Assembly: GCA_030448225.1 (NCBI GenBank)
Contig: JAUJNJ010000012.1
Coordinates: 1 to 64,000, forward strand
DNA from: Phycisphaerae bacterium
GTDB lineage: Bacteria; Planctomycetota; Phycisphaerae; Tepidisphaerales; Tepidisphaeraceae
DNA: 64,000 bases
Reading direction: 5' to 3'
Under the pieces are notes generated by a model. That model did no database searches, had not been told where the DNA came from, and saw nothing but the letters and a program-made list of their open reading frames with translations. The position numbers and the translations under genes were made by a program. Positions 1 through 9,660 of the stretch are shown here, one piece after another. Numbering within the stretch: position 1 is the first letter of the stretch; the number at the start of each line of letters is the position of its first letter.

Positions 1-59
1 CAGACGTCATACGATATCACGTCATGTGACTGGTGTTCAGAGGTGTTCTCTTCCTATCT
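1..59. other. Residual Illumina P7/TruSeq adapter at contig end
   Basis: Bases 26-59 match the 34-nt TruSeq read-2 adapter at 30 of 34 positions without gaps. Bases 2-17 resemble the end of the P7 flow-cell oligo, and the eight bases between (18-25, CACGTCAT) sit where an i7 index would be. This is not genomic DNA; biology begins at about base 60. Confidence 0.93.
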
Positions 60-766
60 ATCCAGAAGTACATCCAACGGTGGGCGCGCGCGTCCCGCCT
101 CCCGTCCCTGTCCAGATCCGCGCGGTGCCTGACGATCAGGCCGCCGAGGACGGGGAGGTACCGCAAGTTCGTCATCGCCAGCGCCCCGACGACGATCCCC
201 GCCAAGACGCCCCGGACCGCCCGCGCCCGGACGCCGGTGATTTCGCCGGGCCGGAGAACGCCCATCAGCACGGCGCACAGCAGCAGCGCCGTCGGGTCGG
301 ACCGGCCGACGAGCGGGAACCCGGTGCCGAGCGCCAGGAGGCTGATATACAGCGCGGCCGTGCAGAGGCCGGCGTCGAAGAGCGGGCGGTCGGACCGCCG
401 CCGCAGGTTGAGGAACGTCGCCAGCAGGATCACGCCCGGGAGCAGCAGCGCCGGCGCGCGGGTCACCATCCACGGCTCGAGCCCCGGGAGGATCGTCGAC
501 AGCCCGTACTTCAGGAGCGGGTCGATCGGCCCGTGGTTCATGTTGACGTAAGCGACCTTCGAGTGGTCGTAGAGATTGATCCCCTCGCGGAGCGTCAGGA
601 CGTGGAGCCACACGGTGGACTCGCGCCACTCGATCTCGAGCGGGAAGAAGAACGCGACGATCGGCGGCGTCAGCGCGAACGCCGTCAGCACCGCCAGGGC
701 GGGCCAGTGCAGGCAGGGTCTGGACTCGAGGAACGTCCGGGCGAGCATGCGGGGCGAGGTGGCCAT
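60..766 (-). CDS. Polytopic membrane protein, GT39/ArnT-like, 3' end missing
   Basis: The N-terminal part of a hydrophobic protein running off the contig end. Start chosen at the ATG at 766 (MATSPRMLAR), which precedes a first membrane segment (LAVLTAFALTPPIVAFFFPL). After it come a periplasmic-looking stretch with a WRES motif, then several further segments (about residues 95-115, 130-160, 190-210). The layout, with a long loop after the first helix, resembles dolichyl-phosphate-mannose-dependent glycosyltransferases of the GT-C fold, but the catalytic signature cannot be judged. The polysaccharide-type SDR gene next to it on the same strand supports a cell-surface glycan role. The last codons before base 60 are unreliable because of the adapter. 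Confidence 0.55.
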
Positions 767-844
767 CGGCGCGGGGAGTCTATCCGAAAGAGCCGCCCGA
801 TCGTCGGGAGCCGCACGTTGCGGTGCGCGCACGATTGGAAATCG

Positions 845-2096
845 TCAGGCCGCGACCGAGCTGTCGCCGTCGATTTCCCTCACCAACCGCAGCGGCGGCC
901 GCACGTCAGCGCGGCTGTCATCGGGCACGGCCGCGACCGGCGACGTGGAAGGCAGGAACTCCGGCACGCAGCGCCGCAGCGCGGCCACCGCGTCGGCCGT
1001 CGTCCCGGCCGTGGCCGCGCCGAGGATCTCCAGCCCGCGCCGCACCGCGGCGCGGTCGGCGGGCGGCAGTTCCCACACGCGGATCTTCGCGTGCCCGGTC
1101 GGGCGGGTTTGCTCGTCGTCGCAGGCGAGTTCCTCGTACAGTTTTTCCCCCGGCCGCACGCCGGTGACGCGGACCTCGATGTCGTCGCCGGGGCGCAGGC
1201 CGTTGCGGCGGATGAGTTCGTGGGCAAGGTCGAGGATGCGCACCTGCTCGCCCATGTCGAGCACGAAGATCTCGCCCCCCCGCCCGATCGCGCCGGCCTG
1301 CATCACGAGTTGGCTGGCCTCGGGGATCGTCATGAAGTACCGGCGCATGTCCGGGTGCGTCACCGTCACCGGCCCGCCGGCGTCGATCTGCTTCTGGAAG
1401 ATCGGCACGACGCTCCCGGACGACCCCAGGACGTTGCCGAAGCGGACGGCGAGGAAGCGGGTGGGGGAGGAAGCGACGGAGCGACTGGACGTACAGCTCC
1501 GCGAACCGCTTCGTCGCACCCATGACGCTCGTCGGGTTCACCGCCTTGTCGGTGCTGACGAGCACGAACGCCTGGGCGCGGGCGGCGCGGGCGGCGTCGG
1601 CGACGACCTTCGTGCCGAACACGTTGTTCTTGATCGCCTCGGCGGCGTTGTGTTCCATCATCGGCACGTGCTTGTGGGCCGCGCAGTGGAACACGACGTG
1701 CGGCCGCTCGGCCTCGAAGATCTGGCGGACGCGCTGCGCGTCGGTCGCGTCGGCGATGAGCGGGCGGACGTCGGCGCCGACCCAGCGGTGGCGCAGCTCG
1801 CGGTCGATCTCGAACAGCGCGTTCTCCGCGCGCTCGACGAGCAACAAACGCTGCGGGCAGAACCGCATCGTCTGGCGGCAGATCTCCGACCCGATGCTCC
1901 CGCCGGCCCCGGTCACGAGCACGCGCTTGCCCGCGAGGAACCGCTGCAACTCCGGCGTGTCGAGGTTGATCACCGGCCGCCGCAGCAGGTCCGCCAGCGC
2001 CACCTCCCCCCCGCCGCCACCGGCCGCGACACGCGCGCGGGGCCCGGGCTGGAACCGGGGACGGCCGCGGCGGAGCAGGTCGAGCAGGGAACGCAT
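845..2096 (-). CDS. CapD/FlaA1-type nucleotide-sugar dehydratase/epimerase (frameshifted)
   Basis: Extended short-chain dehydrogenase of the polysaccharide biosynthesis (CapD) family, which acts on UDP-sugars for capsule, O-antigen or protein glycans. The NAD-binding motif GAGGSIGSE lies near residue 60. Family signatures AAHKHVPMME, STDKAVNPTSVMGATKR (Met in place of the usual catalytic Tyr, as in FlaA1/PglF) and GEKLYEEL are all present. It lacks the N-terminal transmembrane region of the large WbpM-type proteins, so it should be cytosolic. A single frameshift near 1470 separates the N-terminal part from RFGNVLGSSGSVVPIF and the C-terminal half. The start at 2096 is the nearest ATG; it could lie slightly elsewhere. 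Confidence 0.85.
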
Positions 2097-2508
2097 CAGG
2101 CCCCGTATCGGCCAGCGGCCGGCGGCGGGTTGAACATTCTCGGACGTGGACCGACTGGCACTCGCAATCACCGCGAGATGGAGCCTTCATCACGCCAGAC
2201 CCGGCGCAAGGGGATGCGCCTCGGCGGCCCGTTGGAGTGGCAACGCCCGCGTCACCCACCAGACGCGGCGGGAAGCGTTCCGCTGAACGTCCAAGGGTTC
2301 GCCGCAGTTGCGACGGGGCGTCGCCATGTCGATTCAGCCTCGCGGCGCCGACGGCGAGCTTCCGGCGGTAACCCGTGGCCGTCAATGCAATTCCAGAACG
2401 TTCGGCCCGCGCCGGCCGTACCGTCTGAACGCGGGTTCCTTTCGTTCGAGGGCCGCGGCGGCTAAAGTGGGCCGTTTCCCAGCTTTCCCACCGGAGCGTG
2501 TGAGCGGT

Positions 2509-3984
2509 ATGCCGAAGCCGGCCAATGACCAGGTCCAGTCCGTCGCGTTCGTGAGCCTCGGCTGCCCGAAGAACCTCGTCGACAGCGAGCGCATGCTCGG
2601 CCTGCTCGCGGGGGACGGGTTTGCCATCACGAACGACGCGAGCCGCGCCGACGCGATCGTGATCAACACGTGCGGCTTCCTCGAGGCGTCGAAGGACGAG
2701 TCGCTCCGCGAGATCCGCGACGCGATCGCGCTGAAGCAGGCCGGTAAGGTGAAGCGGGTGATCGTCGCCGGCTGCCTCGTACAGCGGCACAAGACGAAGT
2801 TGCTGGCCGACGTGCCGGAGGTGGACCGCCTCGTGGGCGTGTTCGACCGCGAGCACATCGTCGAGGCCGTGCGCGGCAAGGAGAACCCGCGGCAGGGGCA
2901 CGGGCACTACCTCGGCAAGTATCACGATTTGTCGCGCGAGCTCGCGGCCGCCGCGAAGATGAATGTCGCGCCCGGGCTGAAGGAGACGAAGACCAACCGC
3001 CTGCCGGTCTTCGAGGACGACCGCGCCCGGCTGCGCCTCACGCCGCGCCATTACGCGTACCTGCGCATCAGCGAGGGGTGCAACCAGGGGTGCACGTTCT
3101 GCACGATCCCGTCGATCCGCGGCCTGATGCGGAGCAAGCCGATCGAGCAGATCCTCGCCGAGGCGAAGGAACTCGCCGCCGACGGCGCGGTGGAACTGAA
3201 CCTGATCGGCCAGGACACGACGAGCTACGGGACCGACATCGGCTATGGTGCCGGCCTGTCTGGTCTACTTAAGACGCTCGACCGCAACCTGAAGGACGTC
3301 CACTGGCTGCGGCTGATGTACGCGTACCCGTCGTGCTTCACCGACGAGATGATCAAGACGATCGCCGACGGCGCGCGGATCGTGAAGTACATCGACATGC
3401 CGCTCCAGCACATCAACGACGAGGTGCTGACGAAGATGCGGCGCCGCGTCACGCGTCGCGAGATCGACACGCTGCTGCAGAAGCTGCGCACGTGGGTGCC
3501 GGGCATCGCGATCCGCACGACGTTCATTGCCGGCGCGCCGGGCGAGACCGACGCGCAGCACCAGGAGCTCGTGAAGTTCGTGAAGGACTTCGGCTTTGAC
3601 ATGATGGGCGTCTTCCCCTACAGCCCCGAGCCCGGCACCCCGATGGGCCGGATGGAGGGGCAACTGCCCGACGACGTGAAGCAGGCGCGGGTCGAGGAGT
3701 TGATGCTCGCCCAGCAGGAAGTGGCGTTCGCCAAGAGCAAGGCGCAGGTCGGCCAGACGATCCCCGTCCTGATCGAGCGCCCCGCGGGCCGCGACGCGGA
3801 GGACGGGTGGGTCGCCCGCGGCACGAGCCAGGCGCCGGACATCGACTCGGTCACGTTCGTCCACGGCCGCGGGCTGCACGCGGGGCAACTCGTGGACGTG
3901 AAGGTGACGGACTTCCAGGCGTACGACCTCGTCGCCGAGGTGCCGCGCAAGCGGTCGCGGACGCTCAACGTGATCCGGTCCTGA
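2509..3984 (+). CDS. rimO: Ribosomal protein S12 methylthiotransferase RimO
   Basis: Radical-SAM methylthiotransferase that modifies a conserved aspartate of ribosomal protein S12. The 491-residue protein is somewhat longer than typical (about 440). It has the N-terminal UPF0004 domain with three cluster cysteines (SLGCPKN, NTCGF, AGCLVQ), the radical-SAM CxxxCxxC motif in SEGCNQGCTFCTIP, LIGQDTTSYG, and a C-terminal TRAM domain ending near DFQAYDLVAEV. The ATG at 2509 is chosen because homology starts immediately after it; the reading frame extends 67 codons further upstream without family resemblance. Between the two cluster domains is an insertion of about 50 residues (GKENPRQGHGHYLGKYHDL and following). 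No frameshift is seen. Confidence 0.95.
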   Translation: MPKPANDQVQSVAFVSLGCPKNLVDSERMLGLLAGDGFAITNDASRADAIVINTCGFLEASKDESLREIRDAIALKQAGKVKRVIVAGCLVQRHKTKLLADVPEVDRLVGVFDREHIVEAVRGKENPRQGHGHYLGKYHDLSRELAAAAKMNVAPGLKETKTNRLPVFEDDRARLRLTPRHYAYLRISEGCNQGCTFCTIPSIRGLMRSKPIEQILAEAKELAADGAVELNLIGQDTTSYGTDIGYGAGLSGLLKTLDRNLKDVHWLRLMYAYPSCFTDEMIKTIADGARIVKYIDMPLQHINDEVLTKMRRRVTRREIDTLLQKLRTWVPGIAIRTTFIAGAPGETDAQHQELVKFVKDFGFDMMGVFPYSPEPGTPMGRMEGQLPDDVKQARVEELMLAQQEVAFAKSKAQVGQTIPVLIERPAGRDAEDGWVARGTSQAPDIDSVTFVHGRGLHAGQLVDVKVTDFQAYDLVAEVPRKRSRTLNVIRS

Positions 3985-4133
3985 CGCCGGCCGCCTAACC
4001 CCATTTATTCCGTTCGACGCCGCGCGATTCCCCTGCGCCGGTCCCGGCCGGCGCGGTATAACCCCGCCGGCGGGAGCGTCGCGCCGTTGGCGGGCGCCCC
4101 GCGGGGCCGGGCATCGTCGGGAGGGAATCGCGC

Positions 4134-4865
4134 ATGACGAAGTTCCGCTGCCAGCAGTGCGGCCACCGGATCGCGATGCCGCCGCGGCACATCGGCAAGC
4201 TCGTGCGGTGCCCGGAATGCGGCGGGTCTACGCACCCTTGGCCGAGCAGATCGTCGGCCAGCCCGCCCTGCCCGAGCCGCACCTCCGCCGCACGCGCCGG
4301 CCGCCGCCGCCGGCGACTTCCCCGCGCCGGTCGTCGCCCCACCAGGTGCGGCACTGCGGCAACTGCGGGCGGCCTATCGGCCGGCTGGAGATGTCGAACG
4401 TCTGGCACGGCAACGTGGTGTGCGTGCCCTGCCACGGCCACCTCGCCCATCCCACGCCGGGCCTCGCGATCGTCGCGTCGCCCGCGCCGGCCGCACCGCG
4501 CCGAACGCCGAGACGCGCGTCGCCACCGTGGTGCCCGTGTCGCGGCGGAAGCGGATCTCGCGCGGCTCGGGTCCCTCAGTCGCACTCGTCGCACGCCGCC
4601 GACCCGGTCGATCGCCTCGTGCCGGTGCTTCGACCGGACCGGTACGAACGATGCTGGCGCTCGCAAGGCGATCGGCCTCGCCGGCTACTTCCTGATCAGC
4701 TTCGTGCAGGTCATCAGCCTGCTGGCCAACATCGCGATCGTGGGCCTGCTCCTGCTGCTGGCGCTGTACCTGCTGTACCGCGGGTCGGCCGCCCGCGACG
4801 GCGGTTCTCGTCTGGCGACGGCGGGGTCGGATGGCGAGGGACGCCCGGCGCCTGAACGACGGTGA
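4134..4865 (+). CDS. Double zinc-ribbon single-pass membrane protein (frameshifted)
   Basis: Not a recognised family. The N-terminus has a four-cysteine zinc ribbon (FRCQQCGHRI...VRCPECGG) and a second CxxC pair motif (HCGNCGRPIG...VCVPCHGHL) lies about 50 residues on. A strongly hydrophobic segment (FLISFVQVISLLANIAIVGLLLLLALYLLY) lies near the C-terminus. These pieces are in different frames, so at least two single-base errors lie near 4228 and 4500-4650. A TATAAC box about 70 nt upstream could be its promoter. Zinc-ribbon plus transmembrane proteins of this kind are common in planctomycetes and have no established role. It lies 8 nt before the next gene, suggesting cotranscription. Confidence 0.6.
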   Translation: MTKFRCQQCGHRIAMPPRHIGKLVRCPECGGSTHPWPSRSSASPPCPSRTSAARAGRRRRRLPRAGRRPTRCGTAATAGGLSAGWRCRTSGTATWCACPATATSPIPRRASRSSRRPRRPHRAERRDARRHRGARVAAEADLARLGSLSRTRRTPPTRSIASCRCFDRTGTNDAGARKAIGLAGYFLISFVQVISLLANIAIVGLLLLLALYLLYRGSAARDGGSRLATAGSDGEGRPAPERR

Positions 4866-4873
4866 GAGAAGAC

Positions 4874-5504
4874 ATGGCTGAAAGGCTTTTCCAAGCCCGC
4901 CGGTTCGTCCTGCTGCTGATCGCGGCCACGGCGTGCGTCGGCCGCCGCGCCCGCACCTCCGGCAGATGGCGAGCGCTCCCGCCGTCGCGCGCGGCGGGCA
5001 GGACCTCGTCGGTCGGCCGATGCCGCCGCTGCACTTCGACCGCCTCCAGGCGCGGGCGCCTCGCCGGCCGAGCCCCGCGTCACGCTCTACCGCTGGTGGA
5101 CCGACGGCTGCCCGTTCTGCGAGAAGACGCTGCCGGCGATCCAGTCGTTGCGGAAGAAGTACGGCGACCGCGGTCTGCGCGTGGTGGCCGTCTATCACCC
5201 CAAGCCGAAGCGGCACGTCACCGACGAACTCGTGTTGAACGCCGCGAAGCGCCTCGGCTACGGCGGCGAACTCGCGGTCGACGAGGATTGGTCGGCGTTG
5301 GAGGGGGCGTACCTGTCGACCGGCGAGCGGCGGGCGACGAGCGTGTCGTTCCTCGTCGACGCCGAGGGCGTGATCCGCTTCGTCCACCCCGGCACGGAGT
5401 TCTTCCCGTCGCACGCCCCCGCCGACGCCGAGGAAAACGCCGACTTCGAACTGCTCGATCGGGCGATCGCCCGACGGGTGGCCCCGCCGCCTTCCGAGCC
5501 GTGA
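4874..5504 (+). CDS. Exported TlpA-like thioredoxin-fold protein (frameshifted)
   Basis: Thiol-disulfide oxidoreductase of the TlpA/AhpC-TSA type. The start ATG at 4874 gives an export signal (ARRFVLLLIAATACVG). After two frameshifts near 4950 and 5065 the thioredoxin core continues as RWWTDGCPFCEKTLPAIQSL with a CPFC active site, then LRVVAVYHPKP and SVSFLVDAEGVIRFVHPG, the usual cis-proline and beta-strand region. It probably works outside the cytoplasmic membrane in disulfide handling or cytochrome maturation; the substrate cannot be inferred. It directly follows the zinc-ribbon membrane protein. Confidence 0.7.
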
Positions 5505-5600
5505 CGGCCGGTCGCCTCGATGCGAACGGCAGGCAGATGCCCATCTCGCGCGGGCCACGGGGCTGGCTCGCGTGCGTCGTCGTCATCTGATCCGCGGACA

Positions 5601-6171
5601 TCAAACCGTCGCCGTCTCCGACGTTGCGAACGCCGCCTTCACGTTCGGGCGGGTGAAGAAGTAGACGACGCACGCCGGGAACACGAGGTTGAACACCAGG
5701 CCGATCACCAGGCCGACCGTGCCCGACATCCACATCGTGGCGGGCGGCGCCGGCGTTCTTGAGCGGCCTCCATCTTCGGCATGTACCAGACGTAGTTCAC
5801 GACCTGCCCCGCGACCGCGTACGCGATGTAGACCCACGCCAGCGTCACCATGCCCGATCGCGCCCACGGCTTGAGGTAAAAGCACCTGATGCAGCAGAAC
5901 GCCACGCCGAGCATCAGCAGCATCATGAAGACGGTGCCGACGATCGTGTAGGCGCGCAGGAACGGGTCGCTCTTGCCGCGTCGATCGCCGGGTTGGGCAT
6001 CCCGAGGTCGACGAACAGGAACACGAGGCTGATCGGCGAGCAGAGGAGCACGAGCGAACTGAGGACCAGCCCGATGATCGCCAGCACCGTCACCGACGTC
6101 GGCCGCTTGCCGGGCATCTCGACGTACGGGGCGGCGTAGTCGGGCGTGTTCGGCGGCGGCATCGCGGTCAT
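5601..6171 (-). CDS. Small four-helix membrane protein, unknown (frameshifted)
   Basis: Begins MTAMPPPNTPDY with a proline-rich cytosolic N-terminus, then four hydrophobic segments: VTVLAIIGLVLSSLVLLCSP, YTIVGTVFMMLLMLGVAFCCI, MVTLAWVYIAYAVAGQVVNYV and VGLVIGLVFNLVFPACVVYF. Single-base frameshifts near 5984 and 5755 split these among three frames. No domain is recognised. It converges on the TlpA-like gene. Confidence 0.55.
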
Positions 6172-6329
6172 GCAGGCTCCCGGGTCGGCTGAGGTGCCGC
6201 ACAGGATAGCGACCCCGCGCCCGGCAACAAAGCGGCCGGGTCTGTTGCGAGACCGTTCGGCTCGGACCGGTTTTCGAAGGCAACCACGGAGACGCTCAGA
6301 GCCTGTTCAAGAAGCCGCCGGCATCGCGG

Positions 6330-6392
6330 GTGCGCGGGCGTCTCGACCCGCGTTCTCGCCGAAAAATGATGCGGGCGAGACGCCCGCGCCAC
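6330..6392. repeat. Imperfect inverted repeat (GGGCGTCTCG type)
   Basis: Arms 6330-6353 and about 6369-6392 are near-perfect reverse complements sharing GCGGGCG and GTCTCG cores, with a short AT-rich loop. It lies in a 423-nt non-coding gap (6172-6594) between divergent genes. Its sequence and period differ from the heptad hairpins. Confidence 0.7.
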
Positions 6393-6556
6393 ACTACATA
6401 GCTGCATCTTGACTAAGACGTAGAGGCAACCGCCGGAAATGACTCTTCGATGGGTCGTCGCTTCCGACCTCGGCGTGTCCGCGCCGCGGGGTGGCCTTCT
6501 TACCTAAACAGTCGACGTAGCCATAGACCCCGTTTGACGGCTCCGGCCGCCACACG

Positions 6557-6584
6557 TTGCCGCCGGGCGCAATCCCCGTACAAT
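6557..6584 (+). promoter_or_regulatory. Candidate promoter of pgsA
   Basis: TTGCCG at 6557-6562 and TACAAT at 6579-6584 are separated by 16 nt. The start codon of pgsA is only 10 nt beyond the -10 box, implying a leaderless or nearly leaderless transcript. Confidence 0.45.
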
Positions 6585-6594
6585 CCGCCCCCGC

Positions 6595-7264
6595 ATGTTC
6601 CGCCACGTTCCCAATGCCCTGACCGGTGCCCGGCTCGTGCTGGCGTGCGTGTTCTTCGTGCTGCTCTCGTTCTACCAGTACGAGGGGCGCGGCGACCCGG
6701 TCCTGCTGACCGTCGCGTTCGTCGTGTACGTCGCCGCCCTCGTCACCGACTTCCTCGACGGGCACCTCGGCGCGCAAGTGGGACGTCAGCAGCGCGTTCG
6801 GGCGGGTCGTCGACCCGTTCGCCGACAAGATCCTCGTCCTCGGGGCGTTCATCTTCTTCGCCGGCAAGAACTTCATCATCCCCGACGACGACGTGCCCCA
6901 CCCCTACGTCGTCAAGACGATCACCGGCGTCGTGCCGGGGATGGTGGTCCTCCTGCTCGCCCGCGAGCTGCTCGTCACCAGCCTCCGCGGCATCGTCGAG
7001 GCGGGCGGGCAGTCGTTCGGGGCCGTCTGGGCGGGCAAGTTCAAGATGGCGTTCCAGTCGGGGACGGTCCTGGCGATCCTCGCGTACGTCACGTTCCGGC
7101 CGTGGCTCGAAACCTCGGGCTACGACGGGTACGCGGTGTGGGTGCGGAACTTCGGCATCTGGGGGACGGTCGCGATCACGTTGTACAGCGGGGTGACGTA
7201 CGTCCGGCGTGCGGCGGCGATGTACGCCGCGAGCCTTCGGGGCGTCGGCCCGACTTCTTTGTAA
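6595..7264 (+). CDS. pgsA: CDP-diacylglycerol-glycerol-3-phosphate 3-phosphatidyltransferase
   Basis: Integral-membrane enzyme that makes phosphatidylglycerol phosphate. One extra G near 6772 breaks the frame exactly inside the signature. Removing it restores DGHLARKWDVSSAFGRVVDP, matching the CDP-alcohol phosphatidyltransferase motif DGx2ARx8Gx3Dx3D. N-terminal RHVPNALTGARLVLA is also typical. Four to six membrane segments follow and the total of about 222 residues suits PgsA. No Shine-Dalgarno sequence precedes the ATG, consistent with the leaderless promoter. It is followed after 36 nt by uppP, another envelope-lipid gene. Confidence 0.9.
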
Positions 7265-7300
7265 GGTCGGGGCCGTTCGGTCGCCGAAGATAGGAACGAA

Positions 7301-8359
7301 TTGCCGGATCTTCTCAAAGCCATCCTCCTGGGCATCATCGAAGGGGTCACCGAGTTCCTCCCCGTCAGCTCCACCGGGCACCTGCTGCTGGCCGACCGGC
7401 TGATGGGCCTGCACAAGGACCCGCAGTTCTGGCAGATGTTCGTCGTCTTCATCCAGGGCGGCGCGATCGCGGCGGTCGTGGTCTACTTCCGCGAGCGGAT
7501 CATGGAACTGCTCCGCGGGCAGCCGGAGCGCAAGCTCACGCCGCTGGAGATCTCGACCGGCATCTCCGCGACGAGCGCCCGCGCCGCCGGGCGCGGCGCC
7601 GGCGACGTGGGCCACGCTGACCCGGGCCAAATCGACGCCCACGCCGACGCCGGGCCGGCCGACGCGGCGCGCACGGGCGCGGCGGTCGCCTACGAGGCGC
7701 CGGCCCCGCCGGAGGACGCGCCCGTGACGTCGGCGCAGCGCGGCTGGGCGATCATGATGATCGTGCTCGCGTCGCTCCCGCTCGGCGTGGCGTACTTCGC
7801 CGACAAGTGGGCCGAGCAGCACATGCAGAGCTCGAACGTGATCGCCGCCGCGCTGCTCGTCGGCGGGCTGCTGATGATCCTGATCGAGTGGCTGCCGCTG
7901 AAGATCACCACCCGCCGGATCGAGCACATGACGTGGAAGCAGGCGCTGGGGATCGGCGCGGCCCAGGTCGTCGCCGCCCTCTTCCCCGGCACGTCCCGCT
8001 CGGCCGCCACGATCATGGGCGGGCTCGTCGCCGGGCTCTCGCGACCGGCGGCGGCGGAGTTCAGCTTCTTCCTGGCCATCCCGGCGATGGGGGCGGCCTG
8101 CACCTACAAGCTGTACAAGTTCCTCCGCGAGCGCGGCATGACCCTCGCCGCCGACGAGATGCTGCTGCTGGTGATCGGGACGCTCGTGTCGTTCCTCGTC
8201 GCCTGGGCGGTGATCGCGCTGTTCATGGGCTACATCCGCCGGCACAGCTTCGTGCCGTTCGCGATCTACCGCATCCTGCTGGGCCTGATCGTCTTCTGGT
8301 TCCTCCGCTCCGGCGACGTCGGCACCGTGGTCACCGAGGCGGCCCTCCCCCTGCCGTAA
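7301..8359 (+). CDS. uppP: Undecaprenyl-diphosphate phosphatase (BacA family) with large loop insert
   Basis: Recycles undecaprenyl pyrophosphate for peptidoglycan and other wall polymers. Diagnostic motifs are EGVTEFLPVSSTGHLLL near residue 14 and FPGTSRSAATIMGGLVAGLS near residue 230. A TTG start at 7301 is used because homology begins at its second codon. At 352 residues it is longer than the usual 260-280. The excess is a hydrophilic Ala/Asp/Gly-rich stretch at about residues 78-145, between two membrane segments. Intact frame. Confidence 0.93.
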   Translation: MPDLLKAILLGIIEGVTEFLPVSSTGHLLLADRLMGLHKDPQFWQMFVVFIQGGAIAAVVVYFRERIMELLRGQPERKLTPLEISTGISATSARAAGRGAGDVGHADPGQIDAHADAGPADAARTGAAVAYEAPAPPEDAPVTSAQRGWAIMMIVLASLPLGVAYFADKWAEQHMQSSNVIAAALLVGGLLMILIEWLPLKITTRRIEHMTWKQALGIGAAQVVAALFPGTSRSAATIMGGLVAGLSRPAAAEFSFFLAIPAMGAACTYKLYKFLRERGMTLAADEMLLLVIGTLVSFLVAWAVIALFMGYIRRHSFVPFAIYRILLGLIVFWFLRSGDVGTVVTEAALPLP

Positions 8360-8454
8360 ACTTTCGGCGGATTCCCGCGCCCGCCGCTTTGGCCGACGGC
8401 GCCGGCGGGGGCTATACTGAACCGCGCCCGGGAATCCGGTGGGGGAGCGATCGC

Positions 8455-9540
8455 ATGGTCCTACACATCCTACGCGCGATCTTCATCCTGCTGGTGGCGG
8501 CGGTCGGGTACTTCTACCTGCAGCTGACGTGGCTCTCCATGACGATCGCCGTCGCGGTGGGCGTGCTCGTCGTCTGCGTCGACATCCTCTCCCCCCGCCG
8601 CAAGCTGGCGATCTTCGCCGGCACGTTCTTCGGGCTGCTGATCGGCGTCGTCGTCTCCTACGCGCTGAGCTTCGCGGTGCGCCTCATCATCGAGCAGGCG
8701 AACCAGTACCTCAGCCGCCCGCTCCTCGACCCCGGGCAGTACGTGGCGTTCGCGAACCTGCTGATCGGCGTGACGTGCTGCTACCTGTCGATCAGCTTCG
8801 TGCTCCAGACGAAGGACGACTTCCGGTTCATCATCCCGTACGTCGAGTTCAGCAAGCAGACCAAAGGCGCCCGCCCGATCCTGCTCGACACGAGCGTGCT
8901 GATCGACGGCCGCATCGGCGACATCGCCGGCACCGGCATCCTCGAGAGCCAGCTCGTCGTCCCGCGGTTCGTGCTCGAGGAGTTGCAGCTCGTCGCCGAC
9001 CACAGCGACGGCCTCAAACGCAACCGCGGCCGCCGCGGCCTCGACGTGCTGACGAAGCTCCGCAACGGCCGGGCGGACGTCGTGCTCTACGAGTCCACCC
9101 GGACGAGCGACCGCAACGCCACCGTCGATCAGCGGCTGATGGACCTCGCCCGCGAGCTCAACGCCCGCGTGCTGTCCAACGACTACAACCTGAGCAAGGT
9201 CGCGCAGTTGCGCGAGGTCGACGTGATCAACATCAACGACCTGGCCAACGCGCTCAAGCCGGTCGTGCTGCCCGGCGAGCGGATGGTCGTGCGGCTCGTG
9301 AAGGCGGGCGAGGAGGCGGGCCAGGCGGTGGGCTACCTCTCGGACGGGACGATGGTCGTCGTCGAAGGGGCGCGGCAGCACCTGAATGAAGACGCGGAGT
9401 TCGTCGTCACCCGCGCGCTGCAGACGAGCGCGGGTCGGATGATCTTCGGCCGCCTCCCCGCCGCCGATTCCACCCCCGCCGGCGGCGGGCCGCGGCGCCC
9501 GCGGCCGCGGAGCGACAGCGAATCCTCGGCCCCCGCCTGA
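8455..9540 (+). CDS. PIN-TRAM membrane protein, YacL family
   Basis: The 361-residue protein has N-terminal membrane helices (about residues 1-115), then a PIN nuclease domain from about 140 (LLDTSVLIDGRI, EELQLVAD, RVLSNDYNLSKVA carry the acidic metal-binding residues), then a C-terminal TRAM domain (VKAGEEAGQAVGYLSDGTMV). This is the architecture of B. subtilis YacL. It is a probable membrane-anchored RNA-binding nuclease; the target is unknown. TATACT at 8413-8418 may be the -10 box, and GGGGGAGCG upstream of the ATG could serve as ribosome binding site. Low-complexity Pro/Arg tail after residue 340. Confidence 0.88.
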   Translation: MVLHILRAIFILLVAAVGYFYLQLTWLSMTIAVAVGVLVVCVDILSPRRKLAIFAGTFFGLLIGVVVSYALSFAVRLIIEQANQYLSRPLLDPGQYVAFANLLIGVTCCYLSISFVLQTKDDFRFIIPYVEFSKQTKGARPILLDTSVLIDGRIGDIAGTGILESQLVVPRFVLEELQLVADHSDGLKRNRGRRGLDVLTKLRNGRADVVLYESTRTSDRNATVDQRLMDLARELNARVLSNDYNLSKVAQLREVDVININDLANALKPVVLPGERMVVRLVKAGEEAGQAVGYLSDGTMVVVEGARQHLNEDAEFVVTRALQTSAGRMIFGRLPAADSTPAGGGPRRPRPRSDSESSAPA

Positions 9541-9660
9541 ACCGCGTTCACGCCCGATCGGCGTCGTCCGCCGCCGCGCCGTTAGGCAGCGACGCCGGGC
9601 GTACCCCTCCACTGCTTAGTCGCTAGGCGGCAAACGGGTCGATAACCGCACTTCTGACAT

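Noticed and set aside
26..1525. Long plus-strand open frame over the first 1.5 kb
   Set aside because: Arg/Pro/His-rich translation without domain resemblance, antisense to the membrane-protein and CapD-type genes; a GC-bias shadow that even starts in the adapter.
4374..5558. Minus-strand open frame opposite the zinc-ribbon and TlpA-like genes
   Set aside because: The plus strand shows zinc-ribbon, CPFC and membrane motifs in order; the minus frame is Arg-rich low-complexity sequence.
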